Source: RUG563 sp964423675 (GTDB taxonomy: Bacteria > Bacillota > Clostridia > Christensenellales > Aristaeellaceae). From it: a stretch of 64,000 nt of DNA. The translations under genes and the position numbers were made by a program. Shown here one piece after another: positions 49,229 through 56,943 of this stretch. Numbering within the stretch: position 1 is the stretch's first letter; each line of letters starts with the position of its first letter. The stretch spans positions 3,736-67,735 of the forward strand of contig CAYRFP010000005.1 in assembly GCA_964423675.1 (NCBI GenBank), in the 5' to 3' direction. The notes below the pieces were generated by a model. It saw only the letters and a list, made by a program, of their open reading frames with translations, did no database searches and was not told where the DNA came from.

Positions 49229-49700
49229 AAGTAAATTTCACCTCATGGGGATGCCCCCAAAGATAATAAGTGATGTAGAAATCGCGCACGGCGTGAGGCG
49301 TGCCCTTGGAGAGAAGAACGCAGCGCACATCCCGCGTTTCGCCCGGGCCGATCACCACTTCGCCCGATTCACCATAGAATAACACATCCTCGCTGATAGG
49401 AGCGATTTGCAATTCTACCATTTCCGCAGATACCAATCCGGGGTTTTTAATTCGCAGGGTATAGGAATAATAGGTATAATCCGCAGCGGCTGTCAAATCG
49501 CCAGATTGGAGAATGGTGCCGATCAGGCTGCGCTGCTTTACCGCAGTTTGCAGCTGCTGAAATTCCTCGGTTCGTTCCGTAGCAGGCACAACCTGAAGCC
49601 CTTTGCCAATCACCCGCAGGGATGTATTAAACAGCCCATACATGATGCATCCCGCAAGCACAACCGCCAACACAACCATGAAAATAGCAGCTTTTTTCAC
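49212..49700 (-). CDS. Small lipoprotein of unknown function in the motor operon
   Basis: A 162-aa protein with a short hydrophobic start MKKAAIFMVVLAVVLAGC: LAGC is a canonical lipobox, so it should be lipid-anchored on the outer face of the membrane after LspA cleavage. The rest is beta-rich, with a segment (LRIKNPGLVSAEMVELQIAP...GPGETRDVRCVLLSK) like an immunoglobulin-type domain. I do not recognise the family. It lies 10 bases after the OmpA-domain gene and overlaps the dipeptidase gene by 17 bases, so it belongs to that operon. It could link the motor stator to the wall enzyme. Confidence 0.75.
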   Translation of the reverse strand: MKKAAIFMVVLAVVLAGCIMYGLFNTSLRVIGKGLQVVPATERTEEFQQLQTAVKQRSLIGTILQSGDLTAAADYTYYSYTLRIKNPGLVSAEMVELQIAPISEDVLFYGESGEVVIGPGETRDVRCVLLSKGTPHAVRDFYITYYLWGHPHEVKFTYDNTI

Positions 49701-49710
49701 GCGCTCCTCC

Positions 49711-50706
49711 TTATTCCATCTGGGAGAGAATTCGGTTCATTTCCTCGATCATTTCCGAATCCTTCATTCGGAATTTGAATTCCACCCGGCGGGAGGCGTC
49801 CATATCCACGGAGCCATCCGCTCGATATACAGGATCGGAAAAGCTGCGGCCTTTCGCAGTGAGCAGTTCCTGCAACAGCGCAGCCTGATCAGCAGACAGG
49901 GATGGCAATTGCAGGCAGTATTCCGCCACGCTCAGCGCCCGGTTTTGGGACAGTTTCAAGTTGGTTATGTAGCTGCCTGCAGTATCCGTGTGGCCTTCAA
50001 TAATGATTTCCCCAACGTAATCCAGGTATTCCGGGCGGGTGAGCACGCTGAGATACACTGGCAGGAAGCGGGAGAGAAGTTCTCGCCCGGAATCCTTGAT
50101 GGCAAAGGAGTTCGTTTCAAAAAATACCGCGCTGTCCAGCACGATATCGCCGGTGGCACTATCTACGGTTGCCCGCAGGCTGGCGGCGGTCAGGGCCTGG
50201 CTTAAATCCTGAATGATCTGGGAACGAACGCCAATCAGATCATCAATCCGCTGCTGCTGAGTAAGCATTTCAGCTTTCTGCGATTCCAGAACCGTCTGCA
50301 TGGCTCCCAGCTTGTCCGCCTGTTCCGCCAGCTGCAATTGCAGCTGTGCCTGCTCGTTTTCCTTGGTTTTCAGTGCGGATTGAGCGGCCTTCAGATCGTT
50401 TTCCTGTTCGTCTAACTGAATCTGAATGGCGGCCAATTCCTCCTGCTTGCCCACAAGGGTTGCATTGGCAGCTTCCAGTTCTTCTTCACGCTGCACCAGC
50501 GTCAGCGTGGCCTTCTCCAGCTGAGATTGCTGGTCATTGAGTTGCTGCGTTTTGATGTCCAGCATATTATAATACTGATACACGCTGTATACCACTGCTA
50601 GCACGAAAACCAGCAGCAGAGAAGCCATCATATCTGAATAGGAAATCCAATGGGCACCGCTGTCTCCGTTTCGGGGGCCACGGCCTGAACGTATCCGCCG
50701 TTTCAT
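49711..50706 (-). CDS. ZorB/MotB-like OmpA-domain stator protein
   Basis: A 331-aa membrane protein. A basic N-terminus is followed by one span with a conserved acidic residue (WISYSDMMASLLLVFVLAVVY; the Asp matches the proton-carrying Asp of MotB and ZorB). Residues about 45-150 form a long coiled coil (KEEL/EQAQLQLQLAEQADK), much longer than in flagellar MotB. The C-terminal OmpA domain (about 190-320) has IIIEGHTDTAGSYITNLKLSQNRALSV, which binds peptidoglycan. GCGGAGG 10 bases before ATG 50706, one base after the stop of the channel gene, sets the start. With the upstream MotA/TolQ-type protein it forms a proton-driven unit. No flagellar genes are nearby. Confidence 0.87.
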   Translation of the reverse strand: MKRRIRSGRGPRNGDSGAHWISYSDMMASLLLVFVLAVVYSVYQYYNMLDIKTQQLNDQQSQLEKATLTLVQREEELEAANATLVGKQEELAAIQIQLDEQENDLKAAQSALKTKENEQAQLQLQLAEQADKLGAMQTVLESQKAEMLTQQQRIDDLIGVRSQIIQDLSQALTAASLRATVDSATGDIVLDSAVFFETNSFAIKDSGRELLSRFLPVYLSVLTRPEYLDYVGEIIIEGHTDTAGSYITNLKLSQNRALSVAEYCLQLPSLSADQAALLQELLTAKGRSFSDPVYRADGSVDMDASRRVEFKFRMKDSEMIEEMNRILSQME

Positions 50707-50707
50707 C

Positions 50708-52258
50708 TTATTTTTCCTCCGCCTGCTGGCCGGCGTTGAGCGCAGCATTCACATCCAGAAGCGTTCGCTGCAATTTGCTCAGAGCAGCAGCGCAGCCCTC
50801 CGTTTCCTGTTCCCGGCGGCTTGTCTGTCCCGGCAGGGTGGATGAAACCTTGCGCACCTCTTCCAGCTTTTCTGTTAATACGTTCAGCACGCTGTGGATA
50901 TTCTCGTCAAACATGGCCAGCGACCGAGAAAAGCCCCCGGAAATCTGATCCACAAAGGCGGCGTAGGTATCCGAAAGCGTCTGGCTGCTCTTTTCCATTT
51001 TTTGCGATACGTCCCCGGACAGTTGTAGCGCACTGTGCGCCTGCTCATGCACGGCGGAAAGCACCTGGCCGCTCCAAGCAGCGTAATCCTTCATCGAAGA
51101 CTGCAATTCCTTCTGCGCAGTCTTCACCGAAGAAAGGAAGGCTTCCTGTTCTTGCGATGCAGTCATGATCCCGGAAAGTACTTGTGAGCCATGCGTCAGG
51201 AAAGCGTCGCTGCTTTCCTGGCTTTGTTCCAGGGTGCGGATATACCCTTCAAACCGCTGCATAACTCGTTCGGTGACGGACTGCACATGATCCAGGCTGG
51301 AAAGAATCTGGTCCGCTGCCGCCATGGTGCGGTTGATGGATTCGAAGGAAACGGATTCGGCCTGATTGATAGCAGAAAGGGTTTGCCCCAGTTGCAGGAA
51401 TTGGCCGTTCAGGGCACGGTTCATCTGCGCAATGAACTGGTTTGCGATGTTGTTCACGCCGTCAATCTGCGCCTGAGTCTGCCCAAGAATGAAGGAGTGC
51501 ATGCTTTGTGTGACGGGGGAGAGAGATTTTTCTACCGAGGAAACGATCCCTTCGCTGACCTTGGCACCCAGATCTGCGGAAAGATGGCGAATCTGCGCAG
51601 CCCGGTCTTCCTGCTGGCAAATCAACTGCACCGTGTCATCCAGCGGCTTTTGCATCACGATGTCCGTGAAAGCATCGGTGAATTCATCAAGGGCGGTCAC
51701 AGCGCTTCCGTGCGCCATGCGATTGAGCATGTTAAACGCTAGGGAGCAGGAAATGCCGGCAATGGAGGTCATAAACGCGAAGGTCATTCCTGCAATCATC
51801 TGCGGAATGCTTTCCATGGTTTTGGCAGCATCGCTTACGTCCAGGCCGCCCAGTCCCCGCATCAGGCCGATGAACGTGCCAAGAATGCCCAGGCTGGTCA
51901 GCAGGCTGGGAATCACTTCGCCAAGTTGCTCATGACCCACAGCGTAAATGGCAGTGTCATCGTTAATATAGTCTTCCACGTTGCAGTTTAGGCCTCGGGC
52001 ATCCAATTGTTCAGCATTGACCAGAAACCGTCGCCAGGGCACCTGCATTTCCTTTCCAAGAAACAATACATCCTGCCAGACAGGACGGCCCTCGCCGGTG
52101 GTGGTTTCCAGCAGATGAATGGCCCGGCGCAGCCGACGGCCGGCTCGTTGCACTGGAATAATGCATTTGAACAGGCCCATCAGCGTGACCATGCCAATGG
52201 CCAGATAGACCAGTGTATCGGTTAAGTTAGCAGCGAGGGACGAAATAATCTCATTCAT
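50708..52258 (-). CDS. ZorA-like MotA/TolQ/ExbB proton channel with long cytoplasmic tail
   Basis: A 516-aa protein. Three spans are clear: residues about 14-36 (TLVYLAIGMVTLMGLFKCIIP), 113-137 and 155-180. The second contains LLTSLGILGTFIGLMRGL, the MotA/TolQ/ExbB pore motif in the form also found in ZorA. The third is MIAGMTFAFMTSIAGISCSLAF. After residue 185 comes a tail of about 330 residues that is almost all helical with repeated Gln/Ser/Glu heptads, as in ZorA, and unlike TolQ/ExbB/MotA of normal length. AAAGGAGGG precedes the ATG. It is the first gene of the motor-lipoprotein-dipeptidase operon, with its own promoter. Confidence 0.88.
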   Translation of the reverse strand: MNEIISSLAANLTDTLVYLAIGMVTLMGLFKCIIPVQRAGRRLRRAIHLLETTTGEGRPVWQDVLFLGKEMQVPWRRFLVNAEQLDARGLNCNVEDYINDDTAIYAVGHEQLGEVIPSLLTSLGILGTFIGLMRGLGGLDVSDAAKTMESIPQMIAGMTFAFMTSIAGISCSLAFNMLNRMAHGSAVTALDEFTDAFTDIVMQKPLDDTVQLICQQEDRAAQIRHLSADLGAKVSEGIVSSVEKSLSPVTQSMHSFILGQTQAQIDGVNNIANQFIAQMNRALNGQFLQLGQTLSAINQAESVSFESINRTMAAADQILSSLDHVQSVTERVMQRFEGYIRTLEQSQESSDAFLTHGSQVLSGIMTASQEQEAFLSSVKTAQKELQSSMKDYAAWSGQVLSAVHEQAHSALQLSGDVSQKMEKSSQTLSDTYAAFVDQISGGFSRSLAMFDENIHSVLNVLTEKLEEVRKVSSTLPGQTSRREQETEGCAAALSKLQRTLLDVNAALNAGQQAEEK

Positions 52259-52296
52259 GCCCCGCCCTCCTTTCTGGGCATTCTATTTTCTTCTAT

Positions 52297-52325
52297 ATTG
52301 TAATTGATTTCTTGCAAAAAAGCAA
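52297..52325 (-). promoter_or_regulatory. Promoter of the ZorA/ZorB-like operon
   Basis: Minus-strand TTGCTT (complement of 52320-52325), 17-base spacer, TACAAT (complement of 52297-52302), 38 bases before the start codon. Divergent from metK. Confidence 0.68.
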
Positions 52326-52403
52326 TGAAATTGTAACAAAGGAAACGTAAATTTCTCCGCCGTGATAACCGACGAATAAAGGAAAGCTTTTGCAGAATTA
52401 CCC

Positions 52404-52432
52404 TTGACGAAGCAGCACGAAATGTGTATAAT
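52404..52432 (+). promoter_or_regulatory. Sigma-A promoter of metK and its riboswitch
   Basis: TTGACG, 17-base spacer, perfect TATAAT; transcription would start about 12 bases before the riboswitch P1 stem. Confidence 0.85.
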
Positions 52433-52449
52433 GAAAAATGAACTGAATA

Positions 52450-52555
52450 CCTTATCCAGAGCGGCTGAGGGACTGGCCCGATGAAGCCCGGCAACCGGCG
52501 GCGTAAAAACCGCAAGGTGCTAATTCCAGCAGCGCGAAAGCGCTGGCAGATAAGG
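52450..52555 (+). ncRNA. SAM-I (S-box) riboswitch
   Basis: Binds S-adenosylmethionine and stops metK transcription when SAM is plentiful. P1 is CCTTATC (52450-52456) with GATAAGG (52549-52555). Conserved S-box features follow in order: AGAGCGGCTGAGGGA, CTGGCCCGATGAAGCCCGGCAACC, then AAGGTGCTAATTCC and the CAGC stem before P1 closes. The terminator at 52583-52612 is the expression platform. Its target, SAM synthetase, is a standard S-box gene. Confidence 0.95.
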
Positions 52556-52582
52556 AGCAATCGAAAGCATCGCTTTTTGAAG

Positions 52583-52612
52583 GTCGCCTGTCTGTGCGCA
52601 GGCGGCTTTTTT
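52583..52612 (+). terminator. Riboswitch-controlled terminator before metK
   Basis: GTCGCCTG pairs with CAGGCGGC (one wobble), followed by TTTTTT. It forms the OFF state of the SAM riboswitch. Confidence 0.85.
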
Positions 52613-52700
52613 ATTGCCAGGAAAGGGTGTTCGGCCAGATTTCCAGATGCCGGATCAGAGGCATCCCCGGCGGTTTTGACCCCGGAAAAAGGAGCAGTAT

Positions 52701-53873
52701 ATGCGGAAATTGTTTACTTCGGAATCCGTTACGGAAGGCCATCCCGACAAAATGTGCGACCAGATTTCCGATGCGATTCTGGACGCGCTGCTGGAGCAGG
52801 ATTCCTACTCTCGCGTGGCTTGCGAAACCTGCGCCACGACGGGCCTGGTGATGGTGATGGGCGAGGTGACCACTAAGGGCTATGCCCCAGTTGCGGATAT
52901 TGTGCGCAAGGTGGTTAATGAAATTGGTTATGACCGGGCGAAGAAGGGCTTTGACGGAGCATCCTGCGCGGTTTTGACAGCCCTGCACGATCAGTCCCCG
53001 GATATTGCCCAGGGCGTGGATGCCGCTTTGGAAACTCGCGAAGCGGACGCTCATGAAACTGGTGCGGGGGATCAGGGCATGATGTTTGGCTTTGCCTGCG
53101 ATGAAACCCCGGAAATGATGCCCATGCCCATTGCATTGGCGCATCGGCTGACCCGGCGGATGGCGAAGGTGCGCAAGGATGGCCTGTATCCCTGGATGCG
53201 GCCGGACGGCAAAGCGCAGGTGACGGTTGCCTATGAAAACGGGGAGCCGGTGGCGGTAGACGCGGTAGTTATTTCCACGCAGCACGATGAGCATGTGTCT
53301 CATGAAGAAATTGAAAAGGCCATGATCGAAGGCGTGATTCTTCCGGAGATCCCGGCGAACCTGCTGCATGCGGGCACGAAATACTTCATTAATCCCACAG
53401 GACGCTTCGTGGTAGGCGGCCCGGCGGGAGACAGCGGGCTGACAGGCAGAAAAATCATTGTAGACACCTACGGAGGCTATGCCCCCCATGGCGGCGGTGC
53501 GTTCTCGGGCAAGGATCCCACGAAGGTGGATCGCAGCGCAGCTTACGCGGCCCGGCACGCGGCCAAAAACGTTGTGGCGGCTGGATTGGCGCGGCAATGC
53601 GAAATTGCGCTGGCGTATGCCATTGGTGTGGCGAAGCCGGTGTCCTTCCAGGTGGATACCCGGGGAACAGGCGTGATCCCGGACGAAGAAATTGCCAAGC
53701 TGGTGGAGCAGGTGTTTGATATGCGGCCGGATGCGATTATTGAACGGCTGAATCTGCGCCGTCCCATTTATCGTCAGACTGCTGCTTATGGCCATTTTGG
53801 ACGCACGGACATTGATTTGCCTTGGGAACATCTGGATAAGGTGGAAGAACTGAAAAAGGCTGCGGGTAAATAA
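52701..53873 (+). CDS. metK: S-adenosylmethionine synthetase
   Basis: Makes SAM from methionine and ATP in the cytoplasm. The 390-aa protein has the usual length and motifs: TSESVTEGHPDKMCDQISDAILDA at the N-terminus, GAGDQGMMFGFA (the hexapeptide motif) and GGGAFSGKDPTKVDRS (the phosphate-binding GGGAFSGKD). AAAAAGGAG precedes the ATG. It is controlled by the SAM-I riboswitch and ends at its own terminator, so it stands alone. Confidence 0.98.
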   Translation: MRKLFTSESVTEGHPDKMCDQISDAILDALLEQDSYSRVACETCATTGLVMVMGEVTTKGYAPVADIVRKVVNEIGYDRAKKGFDGASCAVLTALHDQSPDIAQGVDAALETREADAHETGAGDQGMMFGFACDETPEMMPMPIALAHRLTRRMAKVRKDGLYPWMRPDGKAQVTVAYENGEPVAVDAVVISTQHDEHVSHEEIEKAMIEGVILPEIPANLLHAGTKYFINPTGRFVVGGPAGDSGLTGRKIIVDTYGGYAPHGGGAFSGKDPTKVDRSAAYAARHAAKNVVAAGLARQCEIALAYAIGVAKPVSFQVDTRGTGVIPDEEIAKLVEQVFDMRPDAIIERLNLRRPIYRQTAAYGHFGRTDIDLPWEHLDKVEELKKAAGK

Positions 53874-53889
53874 TAATTCATGGACGAAG

Positions 53890-53917
53890 GAGACTTTCGA
53901 ATGGAAAGTCTCTTTTT
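53890..53917 (+). terminator. Rho-independent terminator of metK
   Basis: GAGACTTTC and GGAAAGTCTC form a stem with a GAAT-type loop, followed by TTTTT. Confidence 0.88.
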
Positions 53918-54032
53918 ATAAAAGTTAAAAAAATATTACCAAAGCACGTGCATTTATTTCAAAACTATGATATAATTATGCTGCTTCAGGGAGCAGACGC
54001 TTTTTGGGCCCTGGGCAAGGGGAGGGAATGCT

Positions 54033-54593
54033 GTGCTGACCAAGACGCAAGCGATGGGGCGCTATGCCTTGACGCTGGATAAAGGCAAACGAATGAGCGC
54101 GCCCATGCGGGCATGCGCCGCTTGGGCCACCTTGGAAGAGCATGATAAAATTTTGGATATGGCGTGCGGAAATGGCGCGCTGCTGGCGCATTTAAATGGG
54201 AAATATAAAATGACGCTGTGCGGTATTTGTGATTCGTCGGAACAGGCTCGGGCTGTGCGGGAAAGTCTGGGGGATGCGGATGTGATTCCCGCTCGCTGGG
54301 AGGATATTCCCTGGCGGGACGACACATTTGACGCAGCTTTGTTGCCCTCGGCAATACGGGGCGAGGATGTGAAAAGGGTGCTGTCCGAGGTGCTGCGTGT
54401 GCTGCATATGGGCGGCCAGTTTGTGTTGGCGTTGCCATTATTTAGCATTCGTCAGGAGGGCGAATTAACGCGCCATGAACTGATGCGCCTGATGCAGGGA
54501 GCTGGCTTTCGGGATGTTTCCTTTCGAACGGCTGGGTTTTGCGGCGTGATTGTAGGCTGGAAACGGCAGTTGTTTCCAGATGAATTGGATTAA
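54033..54593 (+). CDS. Class I SAM-dependent methyltransferase
   Basis: A 186-aa methyltransferase of unknown substrate. The Rossmann SAM site is KILDMACGNGALLAHL (motif I, about residue 34-49), followed by the acidic motif II region GICDSSEQAR and a motif DDTFDAALLPS. It resembles the UbiE/small-molecule group. GTG 54033 is the likely start, with GGGGAGGG 8 bases upstream. TATAAT lies at 53971-53976 but without a clear -35 box. It precedes tsaE by 30 bases and may be co-transcribed with tsaE-tsaB-rimI. Confidence 0.85.
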   Translation: MLTKTQAMGRYALTLDKGKRMSAPMRACAAWATLEEHDKILDMACGNGALLAHLNGKYKMTLCGICDSSEQARAVRESLGDADVIPARWEDIPWRDDTFDAALLPSAIRGEDVKRVLSEVLRVLHMGGQFVLALPLFSIRQEGELTRHELMRLMQGAGFRDVSFRTAGFCGVIVGWKRQLFPDELD

Positions 54594-54623
54594 GAAAGGC
54601 GGAAAGCGGGGGGAGAAGAGCTG

Positions 54624-55067
54624 ATGATTAGCCATTCCGCGATGGAAACGCAGGCTCTGGGCAGCCGTCTGGCTGCGCATTTGCAGCAGGGAGATGTGAT
54701 CCTGCTGACCGGAGATTTGGGAGCGGGAAAAAGCGAATTTGCTCGGGGAGTAGCCCGGGGCCTGGGGATTGCCGGCCCGGTTCCCAGTCCTTCGTTTACG
54801 ATCCTGAACGCGTATGATGAAGGCCGCATTCCGCTGTATCATTTCGATTGGTATCGGATTGAGGATCCGCAGGAAATCTATGAAATGGGCATGGATGAAC
54901 AGTTGGGCGGCGATGGCGTAGCGCTGATTGAATGGAGCCAGAAAGCGGCGGAATGCCTGCCGGAAAGAGTATTGGAAGTATGCATCCAAACGCTGAGCAT
55001 GCAGGAGAGAGAGTTAACATTTGTGGCGCGGGGCGGCTTTGCGTTTGAGGAGGATTGGCTGAAATGA
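54624..55067 (+). CDS. tsaE: tRNA threonylcarbamoyladenosine biosynthesis ATPase TsaE
   Basis: ATPase needed with TsaB and TsaD to make t6A37 in ANN-decoding tRNAs. The 147-aa protein has the Walker A motif LTGDLGAGKSEFARG, the switch PVPSPSFTILNAY with the conserved Ser/Thr, and the YHFDWYRI and LIEWSQKA motifs. GGGGAGAAGAG precedes the ATG. It overlaps the start of tsaB by ATGA. TsaD is not encoded here. Confidence 0.95.
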   Translation: MISHSAMETQALGSRLAAHLQQGDVILLTGDLGAGKSEFARGVARGLGIAGPVPSPSFTILNAYDEGRIPLYHFDWYRIEDPQEIYEMGMDEQLGGDGVALIEWSQKAAECLPERVLEVCIQTLSMQERELTFVARGGFAFEEDWLK

Positions 55068-55762
55068 ATTTACTTTGTATTGATACCTCCGGTCCGGTGG
55101 CCGGGGTTGCGCTGGTGGAAGACGGCGTTATTCGCTATGAGGCCATGGCGGTAAATGCGTTTACCCATTCCCAGTCTATCCTTCCGATGGTGGATGAAGC
55201 GTATGCACGCACTGGCCTGAACGTGGGCGAAACGGATTATTTTGCCGCTGTGGTGGGGCCGGGATCGTTTACCGGGGTGCGCATTGGAGTGAGCACAGTG
55301 AAGGGGCTGGCGCATGCTGCGCAAAAGCCGTGTTTGGGCGTGGACGCGCTGGAAAGCATGGCTTATGGCGTACAGCCATTTGGCGATGTGATCTGCCCGA
55401 TTCAGGACGCGCGGGCGGGGCAGGTTTATGGCGCGGCGTTTCAGGGGTCAACCATGAAGCGATTGTTGGCTGATGAACCGATCCGCTTGGAGGAATACTT
55501 GGAAAAAGTATCGGCATTAGGCGAAAAAATGCTGTTCCTTGGCGATGGTATGCCCGTGCATCGGGAACGGATTGGGACAATCCTGGGGGACAAGGCGATT
55601 TTTGCTCCTGCGCATCTTGCGTTTCTGCGGCCGGCTGCGGCTGCTATGCTGGCCTGGGAAAAACGGGAAACGGCGGGCAGCTATCTGGATTTGCAGCCCT
55701 TGTATCTCCGGGCGCCTCAGGCTGAACGGCAGAAGAATCTGCGGGAATTGGGCCATGAATAA
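55064..55762 (+). CDS. tsaB: tRNA threonylcarbamoyladenosine biosynthesis protein TsaB
   Basis: Partner of TsaD in t6A synthesis, 232 aa, ASKHA fold. Motifs: LLCIDTSGPVAGVAL at the start, HSQSILPMVDEAY, and VVGPGSFTGVRIGVSTVKGLA. The N-terminal half is conserved and the C-terminal half divergent, as usual for this family. It overlaps tsaE (start) and rimI (end) by a few bases. Confidence 0.95.
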   Translation: MNLLCIDTSGPVAGVALVEDGVIRYEAMAVNAFTHSQSILPMVDEAYARTGLNVGETDYFAAVVGPGSFTGVRIGVSTVKGLAHAAQKPCLGVDALESMAYGVQPFGDVICPIQDARAGQVYGAAFQGSTMKRLLADEPIRLEEYLEKVSALGEKMLFLGDGMPVHRERIGTILGDKAIFAPAHLAFLRPAAAAMLAWEKRETAGSYLDLQPLYLRAPQAERQKNLRELGHE

Positions 55763-56249
55763 CGCACAGATTCGCCGCATGACGCTTGCGGATGTGGACG
55801 CAGTTCACGCTCTGGAGAAAGCGACCTTTCCGCGTCCTTGGACACGGGAGGATTTCATTAAGGAAATGACGCAGAATGCCTGCGCCCGATATCTGGTGGC
55901 AGAACAGGAAGGGAAGATCATTGGGTTTGCCGGAGCATGGATGGTATTGGATGAAGCGCATGTGACCAATATCGCAGTGGAGCAAGGATGCCGCGGCCAG
56001 GGAATAGGCAAGGCGCTGACGGCAGCGCTTATGCAATATGCTTCCAATCTGGGGGTTGTGTATGCCACGTTGGAAGTGCGCAGAAGCAATGTGGTGGCAC
56101 AGGCACTGTATAAGGGCCTAGGATTTGTTTATGTGGGTGCTCGCAAGCGGTATTATGAAGATAACGGAGAAGATGCATTTATTTTCTGCTGCGAGCACAT
56201 GCCCCCCGCCGATCCGGATTTTGTGGAAGCAGAAACGGTGAGGGACTAA
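55755..56249 (+). CDS. rimI: Ribosomal-protein-alanine N-acetyltransferase RimI-type (GNAT)
   Basis: Acetylates the N-terminal Ala of ribosomal protein S18 in E. coli; in Firmicutes the exact substrate is less certain. The 164-aa protein begins IRRMTLADVDAVHALEKATFPRPWT and has the acetyl-CoA motif VEQGCRGQGIGKALTAAL and LEVRRSNVVAQALYKGLGF. ATG 55755 overlaps the tsaB stop by 8 bases, matching the common tsaE-tsaB-rimI order. Confidence 0.93.
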   Translation: MNNAQIRRMTLADVDAVHALEKATFPRPWTREDFIKEMTQNACARYLVAEQEGKIIGFAGAWMVLDEAHVTNIAVEQGCRGQGIGKALTAALMQYASNLGVVYATLEVRRSNVVAQALYKGLGFVYVGARKRYYEDNGEDAFIFCCEHMPPADPDFVEAETVRD

Positions 56250-56326
56250 AGCCGAATGTTATAAAAGAGGGGCTGCTTTCCAGATGCGAAGCAGCTGCCT
56301 TTTGACGGAAAAAAATTCAAAAATGC

Positions 56327-56356
56327 TTGCAAAACAGGCGGAAGATGTGGTATAAT
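56327..56356 (+). promoter_or_regulatory. Sigma-A promoter of rplS
   Basis: TTGCAA, 18-base spacer, perfect TATAAT. The leader of about 75 bases could hold an L19 autoregulatory structure, but I could not confirm one. Confidence 0.8.
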
Positions 56357-56435
56357 CAATTTTGTATGATACGGGCGGTCCGCTGAAAGGCATGGCCTTT
56401 TATGAACGTCTATGAGGGAAGGAGGAACTATTCCA

Positions 56436-56786
56436 ATGAGCGAAATTATCCGTTCGATCGAACAGGCGCAGCTCCGTACCGATCTGCCCAGCTTCAACGT
56501 TGGCGATACCCTGCGGGTATTCGTTAAGGTTGTGGAAGGTAGCCGCGAACGTCTTCAGGCGTTTGAGGGTACTGTGATTGCCAAGCGCAACGGCTCCAGC
56601 CGTGAAACCTTCACGGTTCGCCGCGTTTCTTACGGCATTGGCGTGGAGCGTACGTTCCCGCTGCATTCCCCCCGGGTGGATCATATCGAAGTGATCCGTC
56701 GCGGCAAGGTGCGGCGCGCGAAGCTGTACTATCTGCGCGATCTGCAGGGCAAGGCTGCCAAAATCAAGGAAGCCGGTCGCCGCTGA
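56436..56786 (+). CDS. rplS: Large ribosomal subunit protein bL19
   Basis: Ribosomal protein at the 30S-50S interface. The 116-aa protein has the standard motifs FNVGDTLRVFVKVVEGSRERLQAFEGTVI and ETFTVRRVSYGIGVERTFPLHSPRV. ATG 56436 has AAGGAGG upstream. It has its own promoter and terminator. In many bacteria rplS follows rimM-trmD, but not here. Confidence 0.97.
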   Translation: MSEIIRSIEQAQLRTDLPSFNVGDTLRVFVKVVEGSRERLQAFEGTVIAKRNGSSRETFTVRRVSYGIGVERTFPLHSPRVDHIEVIRRGKVRRAKLYYLRDLQGKAAKIKEAGRR

Positions 56787-56797
56787 GGATCGTCCAG

Positions 56798-56833
56798 AAA
56801 ACCATTCGGCCTTTCAAGGCTGGATGGTTTTTT
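56798..56833 (+). terminator. Rho-independent terminator of rplS
   Basis: AACCATTCGGCC pairs with GGCTGGATGGTT (two weak pairs) around a 6-base loop, followed by TTTTTT. Confidence 0.88.
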
Positions 56834-56872
56834 GTTATACGTAAATAGTGCAATAGAAGAACTGTTTTTTTA

Positions 56873-56901
56873 TTGACAGGCGTCAAAAAAAGGAATATGA
56901 T
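56873..56901 (+). promoter_or_regulatory. Sigma-A promoter of brnQ
   Basis: TTGACA, 17-base spacer, TATGAT, 43 bases before the TTG start codon. Confidence 0.8.
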
Positions 56902-56943
56902 AAACAAAATATGTATTTTTCGTTTATGAAGGGAGACAGGTGA

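Noticed and set aside
49711..52258. Flagellar motor genes motA/motB
   Set aside because: The channel protein has a 330-residue tail and a TolQ/ZorA-type pore motif, the OmpA protein has a long coiled coil, and no flagellar gene is nearby, so flagellar stator genes are unlikely.
48530..52258. Complete canonical Zorya defence system
   Set aside because: No ZorC, ZorD (helicase/nuclease) or ZorE (HNH) homologue is present; only the motor part matches.
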